Assembly (NCBI GenBank): GCA_024734495.1
Contig: JALMQS010000066.1
Coordinates: 5,982,280 to 6,046,279 of the forward strand
DNA length: 64,000 nt
Direction: 5' to 3'
DNA from: Forficula auricularia
Lineage: Eukaryota; Arthropoda; Insecta; Dermaptera; Forficulidae
Numbering within the stretch: position 1 is the first letter of the stretch; every line of letters starts with the position of its first letter. Under the pieces are notes generated by a model that saw only the letters and a program-made list of their open reading frames with translations, had not been told where the DNA came from and made no database searches. Shown in pieces: positions 55,450 through 64,000 of this stretch. The translations under genes were made by a program, and so were the position numbers.

Positions 55450-56064
55450 CAGCATTTCTTAAACTTGTTTCATTCGCGACCCCATTTGGTATAAACCATA
55501 ATTTTTACTAGCAAATCATAAATAAATTTATAGTGAAGTAAATTTTGATAAACATAATTCGAGGGGTGAACCTCGACCTACTTCCACTTCCACTTTCATT
55601 TCCAAGTAGAAGACAATAGATGAATTTCAAAATAATTCCACATAATTCCAAAGACTTGTATACCTAATTCCAATCGCGGTTCACCCCTCGACATACTTAT
55701 TATATATATATTAATCGTCTTAAATCTAAATACGTAATAATGAAATGGATCTGTTTGTTTCTTATTAAATAAAGAGTCAAAAAGGAGTTCATCATCTTCA
55801 ACATTTGTTAAATTTAGATTTTATAATCGCCATTGCTGAGAACGTCGCTTCACATAAATAAATAAATATATCTATACAAAATGGAAATTTCAAAATTATT
55901 GGAAATTCAATGACATATTATACCTCACCAAACATTAATTTTTGGCCGTTGCGCATTATAATTTTTTAATTGTTTCATTGTCATTATTGCCCTATTTTTC
56001 GCGATCCCAAAATTCAGTGTCGCGACCACAAATGGGGTCGCGAACCATAGTTTAAGAACCACTG
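55450..56064. mobile_element. hAT-type MITE with a nested MITE
   Basis: Left end CAGCATTTCTTAAACTTGTT, right end with complement CAGTGGTTCTTAAACTATGG. Flanking 8-mers CTCTAGAT and AACTAGAT share six bases. It contains 'gcgaccccatttggtataa' and 'caaatggggtcgcgaacc'. A second element is inserted at 55559-55691. Confidence 0.82.
55559..55691. mobile_element. 133-bp MITE with perfect 14-bp ends
   Basis: TCGAGGGGTGAACC at 55559-55572 is the exact complement of 55678-55691. It lies wholly inside the hAT MITE at 55450-56064, so it is the younger insertion. The interior has 'cttccacttccactttcatt'. Superfamily unknown. Confidence 0.75.
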
Positions 56065-56318
56065 AACTAGATCATACCTAAATTTAGTTTTAATTTACTT
56101 GAGATTAATTTTTAAATAAGGCTGCGCCTTGGTTGTTAAATAAAGGTTTTTAACCCTTTCCCAATATTAATTATTTCACAGTACGATGACATTATCGATT
56201 ACCTGTAACTTATATATTTATTTATCACTGGTGAGCGGTTACTTATCCAATGATGATGTCCAAAAAAGAACCCTTAATTTTATTCTTCGACCCTTTTTGC
56301 AAATTTCATCAAATACGT

Positions 56319-57057
56319 CAGTGTTTCTCAACCTTTTGTAGAGCGAGGAATCCTAGAGCACTTATATTTATTTCTGAGGAAGCCCATAGCATTAAAATAT
56401 GAAATATTTAATTTTTCGTCAAAATATCAAAATCATGCTACTTTTATAGCTTCCTAATATAAAATAGCGCCGCAGATGACGGTGTTACGACATTTTAAAA
56501 ATTTGCTAGATTTTGGCGAAATTGGGTACAAAAAACGTGGATTTTAAATTACAAAACCTAACATTTTTATTTTCATGAATAATATTATTATTAAATTTTT
56601 TTGGTAATATCATTGGGATACCCATATGCCCCTTTCGGATCGGACAGGTTTTTTTTTACATATTCAATGTATACTCATAAATAATATTCTCATCTATTTG
56701 AAAAGCAATATTATTTCAAACCTCATAAATAACAAAATAATAATAAATCAATTTAAATGAGGTTTTCATTTTGTTACTATTGTAACATATCGTTGTAATA
56801 TAAGGAAGATAAGGAACTTTAGAGCAACAAAAATGGTACCACTGAGATAATAATAGTGATGTTCACCACATTCTTAAGTATTAATGGTTTTATTTGACTA
56901 TAAGGTAATACTTAAACTCTAAATTTAGTATTTTTTTCTTTACATGACAAATTTTTTGAGGGCTGATACTACTAACTTCTATTTTTTCTTTTATTGACCT
57001 CTAGGCACGGGAAACCCCAAACCTCCCTTTGTGAAACCCTGGGGTTGAGAATCACTG
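56319..57057 (+). mobile_element. 739-bp hAT-type element
   Basis: Ends CAGTGTTTCTCAACCTTTTG and, complemented, CAGTGATTCTCAACCCCAGG. Flanking 8-mers AAATACGT and GAATACGG share six bases. A truncated inverted relative lies at 28880-29396. No transposase frame. Confidence 0.85.
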
Positions 57058-57205
57058 GAATACGGCATTACAAAAATTTTCGTTATTTTTCAAATTTAAC
57101 ATTAGATTTTGTATGTCACGGTATGAAAATACTCTAAATGTTTTGAAATTTTAGGGATGCGCCGCATCCATGGACCGCACGCCACATATAAATATAATTA
57201 TGACA

Positions 57206-57581
57206 TGTTTATTTGCATCAAGCAGCTGCAAATAAACATACACACATATATATCAAAATTATATATCTGTATATATATTATTTATTTGTTTGAGACTATA
57301 GTTTCGAAGACTTGGTCTTCATCTTCAGTCTTTTTTAATTATAAATATTATTTTTCATGGGGTCAATACCGTATGGATATTGAAAATTTTCTATCTTTAC
57401 TTAGCTGGGAGCCAGTTAAACATTTTCCCATAAAAATAATATTTATAATTAAAAAAGACTGATGATGAAGACCAAGTCTTCGAAACTATAGTCTCAAACA
57501 AATAAATAATATATATATAGATATATAATTTCGATATATATGTGTCTATGTTTATTTGCATCAAGCGGAGGACAAACTCTT
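57206..57581. mobile_element. Palindromic repeat with two hammerhead-like motifs
   Basis: Arms of about 150 bp, edged by TGTTTATTTGCATCAAGC, pair around 57395. Each carries a hammerhead-like motif (57301-57328 on the minus strand, 57457-57495 on the plus strand) facing each other. The loop ('gtcaataccgtatggatatt', 'cttagctgggagccagtt') is unique. The same GCATCAAGC edge occurs alone at 7355, 15905 and 37979, marking other remnants. Confidence 0.75.
57457..57495 (+). ncRNA. Hammerhead-like ribozyme motif, long helix II
   Basis: Core CTGATGA 57459-57465, unpaired T, helix II GAAGAC/GTCTTC (six pairs, loop CAA), GAAA 57482-57485, helix III the palindrome ACTATAGT (57485-57492), C17 at 57493, helix I only GA/TC. 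The partner on the minus strand (57328-57293) is the same with CTGAAGA as its core. Confidence 0.55.
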
Positions 57582-57839
57582 TGTTTCTCTTTGTGAATCA
57601 ACAACTCTGCTACTCTCGCTAAAACAAAATCTTTTCAATTAAATGCTTATTAACAGTAATTTTTCTTAAGTTAATATTATCTATGTAATATAAATTAATT
57701 AATACTGTTCTCGTCTTTATTAACTCTTTAAGTATAGCTCCTAGGAAAAAAGTATTGTGAGCATATCGAGTAATAAATTTCTATTATTTCAACTCTGTCA
57801 ATTGAAACATATTTAAGAAGTAAATTTATCATCATTTAA

Positions 57840-58060
57840 TGAAGGGTTGTTTTTCGAAAATATGTTTGTGTTGGTGCAAGATTTTCCTCGTGGCACCCCA
57901 AGCAAGCAAGAAGCCTAAGCAAGCACGGCGTGTGCGTTTGTCGATCGAACCAACGAACAAGCCAACCACTTGCCAAACTCCATGACTCATAGTTCTTTGG
58001 GGAGTTTTCCGCACCCCATTGCAACCCTCCAGCCCTTCAACCCTCTCTCTCGGTAATTCA
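57840..58060. promoter_or_regulatory. Higher-GC unique patch
   Basis: 'ggtgcaagattttcctcgtg' to 'ccctccagcccttcaaccct'. Open on the minus strand over 60 codons but without start or splice context. Possibly an untranslated or regulatory region. Confidence 0.2.
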
Positions 58061-58366
58061 TATGTTCTACTTTCTACTCTCCTCTTCCTCTTGTTCTTCT
58101 TTACCCCGCGCCCGTCACAAATTTCACGAATCGTTTATTTATATTCATTCTCAAATAAATTCCATTTCTCTTTCCAACTTGCGCCGATTCTAAATCATAA
58201 AGATATATGGAACCTCACTACATTCACATTCTATATATCCACCTATAAGATAAAAAGCAATAAACTGGGGTGTTTAGTGCATATCACTATTATTTTGACT
58301 TACTCCAGATTAATAATCCACTATTAGAATAATTAAAATAAAGTATTAGTAATAATCATTGAAAGA

Positions 58367-58651
58367 GGCGACTGTCTGACTGTCTGCGAGTGGTCAGAGT
58401 GTCGGGCCACTGTCCTGAAGTATGCTGGTTCGAGACTGAGTCTCGGCAGATATTTGCAGCCGCCTCCTCTTGGAAAGCAATGGAAAACTACCAAGAGTAT
58501 AATTGCCTAGTCAACCTCTCCACACCAGCCGTTCGGAACCGGCGTTAAAAATTAGGTTCCGTATATATGTGTAAACCAACTAAACACACTCAGCACATGT
58601 TGAGAGGTTCCGAAACGTCAGGGAGACCTGATATGGCACTTAAAGAAGAAG
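58367..58651 (+). repeat. tRNA-derived SINE, second copy
   Basis: The same family as 25840-26112: B-box GGTTCGAGACT (58427-58437), 'cctcctcttggaaagcaatg', 3' end 'cacttaaagaagaagaa'. Flanking AATCATTGAAAG (58354-58365) and AATAATTGAAAG (58652-58663) form a 12-bp target duplication with one mismatch. The right copy of the duplication overlaps the first bases of the adjacent ribozyme-bearing palindrome. Confidence 0.88.
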
Positions 58652-58657
58652 AATAAT

Positions 58658-59384
58658 TGAAAGTAATGGAAGGCAGCCCAGGGGTAGTGAGGAAAGAAAA
58701 AATTAACACATATCAAATAAGGTGTAATTTATTGGAATTCTTCCTCCTTTCCTTTTAAACCTAAGTTACGGAGGATTCTTCCCTCCTTCCTCAGGGTCTA
58801 CAAACCAATATTATAACATTATAAAAAATCGGGGTTGGTCATCATTCATTTCATCAACAATAATACAATTGTAAATACAAGTACAAAACAAACAGACACA
58901 TCCATAGAAAAAAATAATTAATTAATTAAATTTAATTACTTCAAGGGGTTAGTGAGGGAAACAGTAAGATGCTTCCTTCCTCTCTCCACAGCAGTGTTTA
59001 AAACTTTTTTCTTCTTTAGCAGAAGCAAGGAAAATCAATTTTTTTCTTTGTTTTTCTATGCTTCTGCTAAAGGAGAAACAAGTTTTAAACATTGCTGTGG
59101 AAAGAGGAAGAAAGCATTTTATTTATTTCCTTCATTTTTATTTTTTGTCTATTGATAATCTGGTTGTTTGTTTTTTACTTGTATTTATAATTGTATTATT
59201 GTTGATGAAATGAATGATGACCAACCCCGATTTTTTATAATGTTGTAATATTGGTTTGTAGATCCTGAAGAAGGAGGGAAGAATCATCCGAAACGTCGGT
59301 TTGAAAGGAAAGGAGGAAGGATTCCAATAGATTACACCTTATTTGATAAGTGTTAATTTTTTCTTTCCTCACTACCCCTGGGCT
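58658..59384. mobile_element. 727-bp inverted-repeat element with two hammerhead-like motifs
   Basis: Arms from AATGGAAGGCAGCCCAGGGG to its complement at 59384 pair over more than 300 bp each, including 'gggttggtcatcattcattt'. The loop also has an inner palindrome (GCTTCTGCTAAAG and complement, 59008-59075). The left motif (58764-58794, minus) has a good five-pair helix II but GTAAC for GAAAC. The right motif (59258-59304, plus) keeps GAAAC but only three helix II pairs. No protein. Confidence 0.8.
59258..59304 (+). ncRNA. Hammerhead-like ribozyme motif, weakened helix II
   Basis: CTGAAGA 59265-59271, unpaired A, GGA/TCC helix II (the partner copy has GGAGG/CCTCC), GAAA 59290-59293, ACGT palindrome, C17 at 59297, weak helix I (GATC with GGTT). 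Confidence 0.45.
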
Positions 59385-59508
59385 ATTTTATTGACACACA
59401 TAATAATTGTGAATAATTACTTTAATTAAGAAAAAAAACAATCAAATTAAAGTGACCCGAAGAAAAGACCCTGACAGTTCGATTTGTCGACCCGAAAATC
59501 TCCTAACC

Positions 59509-59812
59509 CAGTGATGCGAACCTATGACACGCGTGTCAAATGTGACACGTTAAGACATTTTGGGTGACACGCATCTTTTTACGGACGGTCTTCACTCAAG
59601 AAGAGTCAACAGAAGTTGCGCTCAAGTCACTAATATAAAGAATCGTAATTAGGTTTTGTTTTTGAATAAATAAATATATCAAAAATATGTTTGTTTTTTT
59701 ACTAGGGCTCCTACTATCACCAAATTATGAATATTTCTAGATGTGACACCAAAGTTAAGTCAGGTTTTTTCCGAATTTTGACACACCAAACTCATAAGGT
59801 TCGCCATCACTA
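59509..59812. mobile_element. hAT-type MITE with perfect 8-bp target duplication
   Basis: TCCTAACC flanks both sides (59501-59508 and 59813-59820). Left end CAGTGATGCGAACCTATGAC. Right end complement TAGTGATGGCGAACCTTATG, with the terminal base changed. The 'tgacacgcgtgtcaaatgtg' phrase is characteristic of one widespread MITE type. Confidence 0.92.
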
Positions 59813-60337
59813 TCCTAACCCATGATTTTTATCGTAATTGTTAGATCCGTGTTTGACAAACCAATTCCATACAACTATATATAGTACAAGTACATATTGT
59901 ATATATACAATAATTTAAAAGTTATTAAAAGTTAATTTAATTAAAAGGGAAAATTACTTATTCGGATTTTTGTTCTTCAAAAACGTAGATTAAACAAATA
60001 AATCTACTCAGAAATTTTCACTTACCATTTTCTTTTTAATTAAATATCAAAATTTTTTTAGTCTATTTCTCTGATTTGCCTATCAAATAAAACTATAAAT
60101 TTGTAATAATAATAATAATAATAATACATTTAATCGGACTTCAAAGTATACATAATCGCTTTAAAGGTTATTTTTATCAGTTTCGAAAAATTCAACATTC
60201 ATTCAAAATTTAGAATAAAATATTACTAGTATTAACAGTACGACTTCTGTATTTATATAATGGAAGCTGACAATGGGTTGCTAAAACTTACAATGTTCAG
60301 TTAAATTTACCAGATGACACCGACACAGGTATGAAGA

Positions 60338-60540
60338 TTAATAGAGTAAAGGGTGTGTAGTTTCACAGTGAATGAAATAAAACTCAAAGAGGTTTATACA
60401 AACTCAATATATTTCGGATTATTAGTCCATCATCAGGAGTTGTAAACTAATATAATCCGAAATATATTGAGTTTGTATAAACCTCTTTGAGTTTTATTTC
60501 ATTCACTATGAAACTACACACCCTTTACTCTATTAATTAA
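60338..60540. mobile_element. Palindromic repeat with one hammerhead-like motif
   Basis: Arms of about 80 bp (ATTAATAGAGTAAAGGGTGT to its complement at 60540) are almost perfect. The turn holds a single motif on the minus strand. The right outer edge TTTCACCTAAAACCTACACC (60549) is shared with other ribozyme repeats. Confidence 0.78.
60395..60446 (-). ncRNA. Hammerhead-like ribozyme motif, well formed
   Basis: Minus strand: CTGATGA (60436-60430), unpaired T, helix II GGA/TCC, GAAA (60415-60412), helix III palindrome ATATAT (60412-60407), H17 = T at 60406, helix I AACTC (60441-60437) with GAGTT (60405-60401), extended past a one-base bulge by TAC/GTA. All elements are present. Confidence 0.55.
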
Positions 60541-60639
60541 CATCATGTTTCACCTAAAACCTACACCACTTTCCATAAGTAAAACAGGTATGAAGATTCT
60601 TTAAAACTTCCTCAGTATTTTTGGTAATAATAAAAATAA

Positions 60640-60935
60640 TATACATTCCATGCCAAATCGACCACTTTTGACCCAGAACCCTTTCGATTTGGCTGAAACT
60701 TTTTTACCTTTTTCTAACCTATCGAAAACATTTTTCAGAATTTTTTCAAATTTTTCTACTCAACCGAAAAAAAGTTATTAATTTTTTTTAAAAAATTGTG
60801 TTTTTTCTTTCAAACGCTCATAACTATTTCAAAAATTGACTAATCGGGACGTTTTTTTTTTGTTTTTGTTTTTAAATGCGCTTTTGAGAAAAAAATACAA
60901 TCATCATTATTTGATAGGGTCTCCACCTCTCCCTT
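60640..60935. other. Transposon-like non-coding DNA
   Basis: 'catgccaaatcgaccacttt' and 'gatttggctgaaactttttt' are phrases typical of arthropod repetitive DNA. No ends were located. Confidence 0.35.
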
Positions 60936-60938
60936 TTA

Positions 60939-61079
60939 GGGCCAGTTGTATGTCGGTTGGTAAACTCTTTTTAAACGTTGACAAAGGGTAAATAAATCCT
61001 TAGAATTCACCTTCGGCCCGAAGGATTTACTCTTTGTGAACGTTTAAAAAGAGTTTACCAACTAACATACAACTGGCCC
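60939..61079. mobile_element. PIF/Harbinger-type MITE, 141 bp
   Basis: TTA on both sides (60936-60938 and 61080-61082) is the three-base target duplication of PIF/Harbinger elements. The ends GGGCCAGTTGTATGTCGGTT and, complemented, GGGCCAGTTGTATGTTAGTT extend into arms of about 60 bp, so the whole element is a hairpin. Non-coding and well preserved. Confidence 0.92.
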
Positions 61080-61534
61080 TTAGCCCTTTCATCTTCTCTT
61101 ATTATGATCTCACGAATTATGTTACCATAGTAACTAGTACATAACAATTAGTAAAAGCCAAGTTTTAGGAAAATAAGCAGCACATTAGATCTCATTACTT
61201 TTTTTGGCAAACAGTTTTTATTAATCGAACTTGGCCTTTTTTTACACATGTGTTTTAGTTGAAATTTCACTTCTTTTTCACTGTTTTTTGTTGTTGGATG
61301 GGAATTTACTTGCAAGATTCACGCCTTTATTTTAAAAGCTGATAAATATCTTTTTCGATTTCTCACTTTATTAGTAGAGTATAAGAAATTGTAATTCTTA
61401 AAATAATTTTAATATATTTTTATTTAATATTTTTCGGAATTCGTTTTGACAATATGCACATGCATTTTCAGCTAGCCATTCAGACAGGCGAAGCCTAATA
61501 TTGTATCGGCTCAAAAATGTTCAAATTTTAATGT

Positions 61535-61745
61535 CAGAAACATGAAGAAAAATAATTTTCAACCATCATTTTTTTCTCTCTGTGTGTCTGGATTCATATA
61601 TCTACGATAACTTAAGAACGAAAAAGTCGTATAAGTTCGTTTTTGTGTTAACTAAAATACTTGTATATTTCCAATGCAGAGATTAGATTTTTAACTTTCT
61701 ACCTTTAGAACTTTTGGAATTATTTTATTGAGATTTTAAGGCAAT
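61535..61745 (+). repeat. Dispersed unclassified repeat, family Q copy
   Basis: 'ataattttcaaccatcattt', 'gtgtgtctggattcatatat' and 'ataacttaagaacgaaaaag' match 48515-48600 and 30590-30650. Confidence 0.5.
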
Positions 61746-61849
61746 GTTATAAATGAACAATTTTATATTTAGGTTTATTATTAATTACTTATAAAGACGC
61801 CCTAAGGTAAATAAGTTTTCAATTTTTTTTTATTATTATTTAAATAATG

Positions 61850-62025
61850 TGCGGGTGAGCGATTCTTTCATTAGGAAAATGATTAAAAAAAGCCGCAGAT
61901 AGAATGATCTTTCTTTCTTTAAAGCTATTCATTGCAAGAATAACAAATACAAGTTCAGACCTGTTTCAGTCTATTATCGATTAATTTCTTAATTTCTATT
62001 ATTCTAGAAATGGCCTTTTGACTCT
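61850..62025 (-). repeat. Dispersed repeat, family R copy, minus strand
   Basis: 'gtgcgggtgagcgattcttt' to 'ctattattctagaaatggcc' is the inverted form of 35930-36145. Confidence 0.6.
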
Positions 62026-62029
62026 AGGT

Positions 62030-62335
62030 AAAACCCTAAAGAAGGAGGGAATAGCCAGAAACGTCGGTTTATGAATAAAAAGATAGTATAAATTATCTTC
62101 TTTTTTTTGGACTGCCTATCAAATCGAAATGAAGATCAGATTTAGATATATTTATCATTTAATTGAGTGGATATTGATGAAGCAGTCCAAAAAAAGAAAA
62201 TAAATTATATTACCTTTTTAGTTATAAACCTCCTTCATCAGGGTTTTGAAAAGTCAGTGAAGGAAATCCAATGCGACATTTGGACTGCCTCATCAATATC
62301 CACTCAATTTCACTATCAGTCCATCTCAAAAAATT
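62030..62335. mobile_element. Rearranged ribozyme-bearing repeat, family A, copy 3
   Basis: 62030-62130 is one arm (CTAAAGAAGGAGGGAATAGC then AGAAACGTCGGTTTATGAAT), in which the core is damaged (CTAAAGA) and helix II is broken. 62161-62280 is an opposing arm starting TGAGTGGATATTGATGA that lost part of its 3' half. A third inverted edge (GGACTGCCTCATCAATATCC, 62281-62300) closes it, followed by CAGTCCATCTC. It looks like an element eroded by internal deletions. Confidence 0.65.
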
Positions 62336-62499
62336 ACTCCAATTTTATCATTTAAAATTATTACTTCATCAAAATTGCAAACAGTGTAGCCAGTCTTGAA
62401 AAAGTTTCCCTTTTTCCTTCAATTTTACTATTAATTATCTTTAGAAAGCATTCAATTCCTGTGTGGTTTTAATTAGGACATTTTCACAACTAAAGTGTT

Positions 62500-62960
62500 A
62501 ACAAACCCATAATTATTGTTATTAATAATATTAATGTTTCCGCTTCAAAAGCCAACCACGGTGGATCTAAATAAATCCTCTCTACCCGTCTGTTCCGTTT
62601 TGAAATTGATTGTTCCGTTTTTTCTTCTGGTTTCCTCCTTGCTGAAATATGCCCGTGCTTCTTGACTTGAGGAGAGTAAAGAGATAAGCTGTTATCGAAG
62701 TCATCTCTCTCTCTCTCTCTGCAGATAAAAGCAATCATGCCTAGCCGAGTTGGTCGCTGACTACATACACCTCTCTTCTCTCTCTGTCCCACTCTCGACT
62801 GGAATAGAATTTACGAATGGTTGAATTTCCAACTCCAGCTCGGAGGAGGTCATTCACATTCACTCTCAGGGCTCTCTACTCTACAGTCTATTCTACACTC
62901 TCTCTGTTAATGAAACAACTCGATAGAACCATCACTGAAGGAGAATTTAATATTCTACTA
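62500..62960. promoter_or_regulatory. CT-rich, higher-GC region, possible promoter or 5' UTR
   Basis: A CT microsatellite (62706-62720) sits within non-repetitive DNA of higher GC ('catgcctagccgagttggtc', 'ctccagctcggaggaggtca') with several TCA-type initiator-like words (TCATTCACATTCACTCTC, 62850-62867). No coding frame is convincing. CT/GA repeats plus initiators are common at insect promoters, but direct evidence is absent. Confidence 0.25.
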
Positions 62961-63045
62961 CACTAGAAAGGCGCTTTTATATCCACCAATACCTACTCTA
63001 TGTGGAATTCCATGCAATTTTTCTTATTGTCATTTTCTTCTATAT

Positions 63046-63260
63046 CAGGGGTGACCAACCTGAGCATTAGAAGTTTACAGTTGGCGCATTCCATCAGTTA
63101 TTTTTTTTACTCCCCTATGCAAAGCAGATCCTTTACTTGTCCTTATTTACCAACATCGACCTTGCTGTAATAGGTTATAAGGTTTTGAGTTGTATATCGC
63201 GCATTTGAACTCATATGTGAAACAATAGGCGCATGGTATGTAAAAGGTTGGACACCACTG
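63046..63260. mobile_element. hAT-type MITE, small
   Basis: Left end CAGGGGTGACCAACCTGAGC, right end complement CAGTGGTGTCCAACCTTTTA. The ends resemble those of 49047-50779. Flanking 8-mers (TTCTATAT and ATCATAGC) match poorly, so the target duplication has decayed. Confidence 0.7.
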
Positions 63261-63793
63261 ATCATAGCAAGAACAGCATAAAAGCATTAAAATTTGATAA
63301 CTAATTGGAGAAAAAAGTGAAAACTTACTCAAGACTTGGTACGCACTCCGAAAATTTGGCAAATGGTCAAGACAGGGTTGAACTATGGCACCCAGCTAGG
63401 ATAGCAGTGTCCCACTAATAAATTTAAATATTATAAACTATGCTCAAACTTTATTAAAGGTTAAGATTTTGTTTAAATCATACATAATTAATTATAACTA
63501 TTTATTGAAAACAAACAACAAATAATACAATATAACTATGATATGTTTCGATCGACTTATTCTACTATAGTTTTTAAGTATTACTATTGAGCACCCATTC
63601 CGACTTTAGGAAAACTCAAAATTTATTATGTGATTATATTTCCTTAATTTCAATTTCTTAATTTAATTATATGATATTATTTGTGGTGAACTATAAGCGA
63701 GTTTTAAATAATCAAACCAGTTATTTAATAAAGTGAGATTGAAAAAATTTTTTTTTTCAACGATATATCGAGCTATCCCCCCCTTCTTCTTCT

Positions 63794-63795
<2 letters not shown>

Positions 63796-63846
<51 letters not shown>
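63796..63846. repeat. Long poly-A run
   Basis: About 47 A bases after 'cttcttcttcttctt'. It may be the tail of a plus-strand insertion or a simple repeat of uncertain length. Confidence 0.8.
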
Positions 63847-63849
<3 letters not shown>

Positions 63850-64000
63850 GCTGCCTTGTAGTTCTCGACGTTGGTTCGCAAAAGGCTAGGAGAAGACAAC
63901 TCTAACTACAAAACACCTGGCCCTCCAGGTTGGGGGTTGATCGATGGGCCAACAACTCATCATCATAAAACGTTTAAACAGTTTTCAATCCAAACGCAAA
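63847..64000. other. Retroelement-like fragment at window edge
   Basis: 'cctggccctccaggttgggg' and 'gatcgatgggccaacaactc' look like part of a non-LTR element 3' region. The piece runs off the window, so its class cannot be fixed. Confidence 0.35.

Noticed and set aside
63663..63899. Minus-strand frame with a long phenylalanine run
   Set aside because: The run is just the complement of the poly-A tract at 63796-63846.

Overview
The window is animal, almost certainly arthropod (probably insect), nuclear DNA. It is very AT-rich, has no compact operon-like genes, and is packed with transposable-element families typical of arthropods: Jockey/CR1-like non-LTR reverse transcriptases, tRNA-derived SINEs, mariner-like relics, hAT and PIF/Harbinger MITEs, a non-autonomous Helitron and many foldback elements. 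I cannot name the species. No complete host gene is visible. Two short stretches look like possible host exons: 4523-4914 on the minus strand, and 18947-19110 on the plus strand, which has a strong acceptor site. Both are tentative.

Layout. 1-7.6 kb: AT-rich DNA with tRNA-like SINE pieces, a 1.27-kb foldback element (3184-4455), the first candidate exon, a full SINE head and a conserved-looking non-coding stretch (6.4-6.7 kb). 7.6-12 kb: a head-to-head ribozyme-bearing palindrome, a 684-bp foldback element and the best protein-coding region, a 5'-truncated, once-frameshifted non-LTR reverse transcriptase on the minus strand (about 9945-11825). 12-19.3 kb: mostly unassigned AT-rich DNA, then two back-to-back elements built from ends of a mariner-like transposase gene. 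19.5-24.8 kb: a SINE, a decayed second reverse transcriptase split by a TIR element, a hAT MITE, a Helitron and an assembly gap inside a palindrome. 25.8-32 kb: a SINE with an 11-bp target duplication and two hAT-type elements. 32.4-36.8 kb: a complex block with a tandem array of about 120-bp units that turns round into an inverted copy. 39-48 kb: further reverse-transcriptase pieces, large inverted repeats and ribozyme-bearing repeats. 49-64 kb: nested hAT elements, more palindromes, a SINE that landed on the edge of a ribozyme-bearing palindrome, and a perfect Harbinger MITE.

The most striking theme is a recurring hammerhead-ribozyme-like motif (CTGANGA, helix II, GAAA, short palindromic helix III, H17, helix I). 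It occurs at ten or more loci in repeats whose flanking sequences differ. Stem sequences differ between loci while pairing is kept, which points to selection on RNA structure. Similar type I hammerheads with very short helix III are known from Penelope-like retroelements and animal retrozymes. Here they sit mostly in short, non-coding, inverted-repeat units with no visible reverse transcriptase of their own, and every copy carries one unpaired base after CTGANGA.
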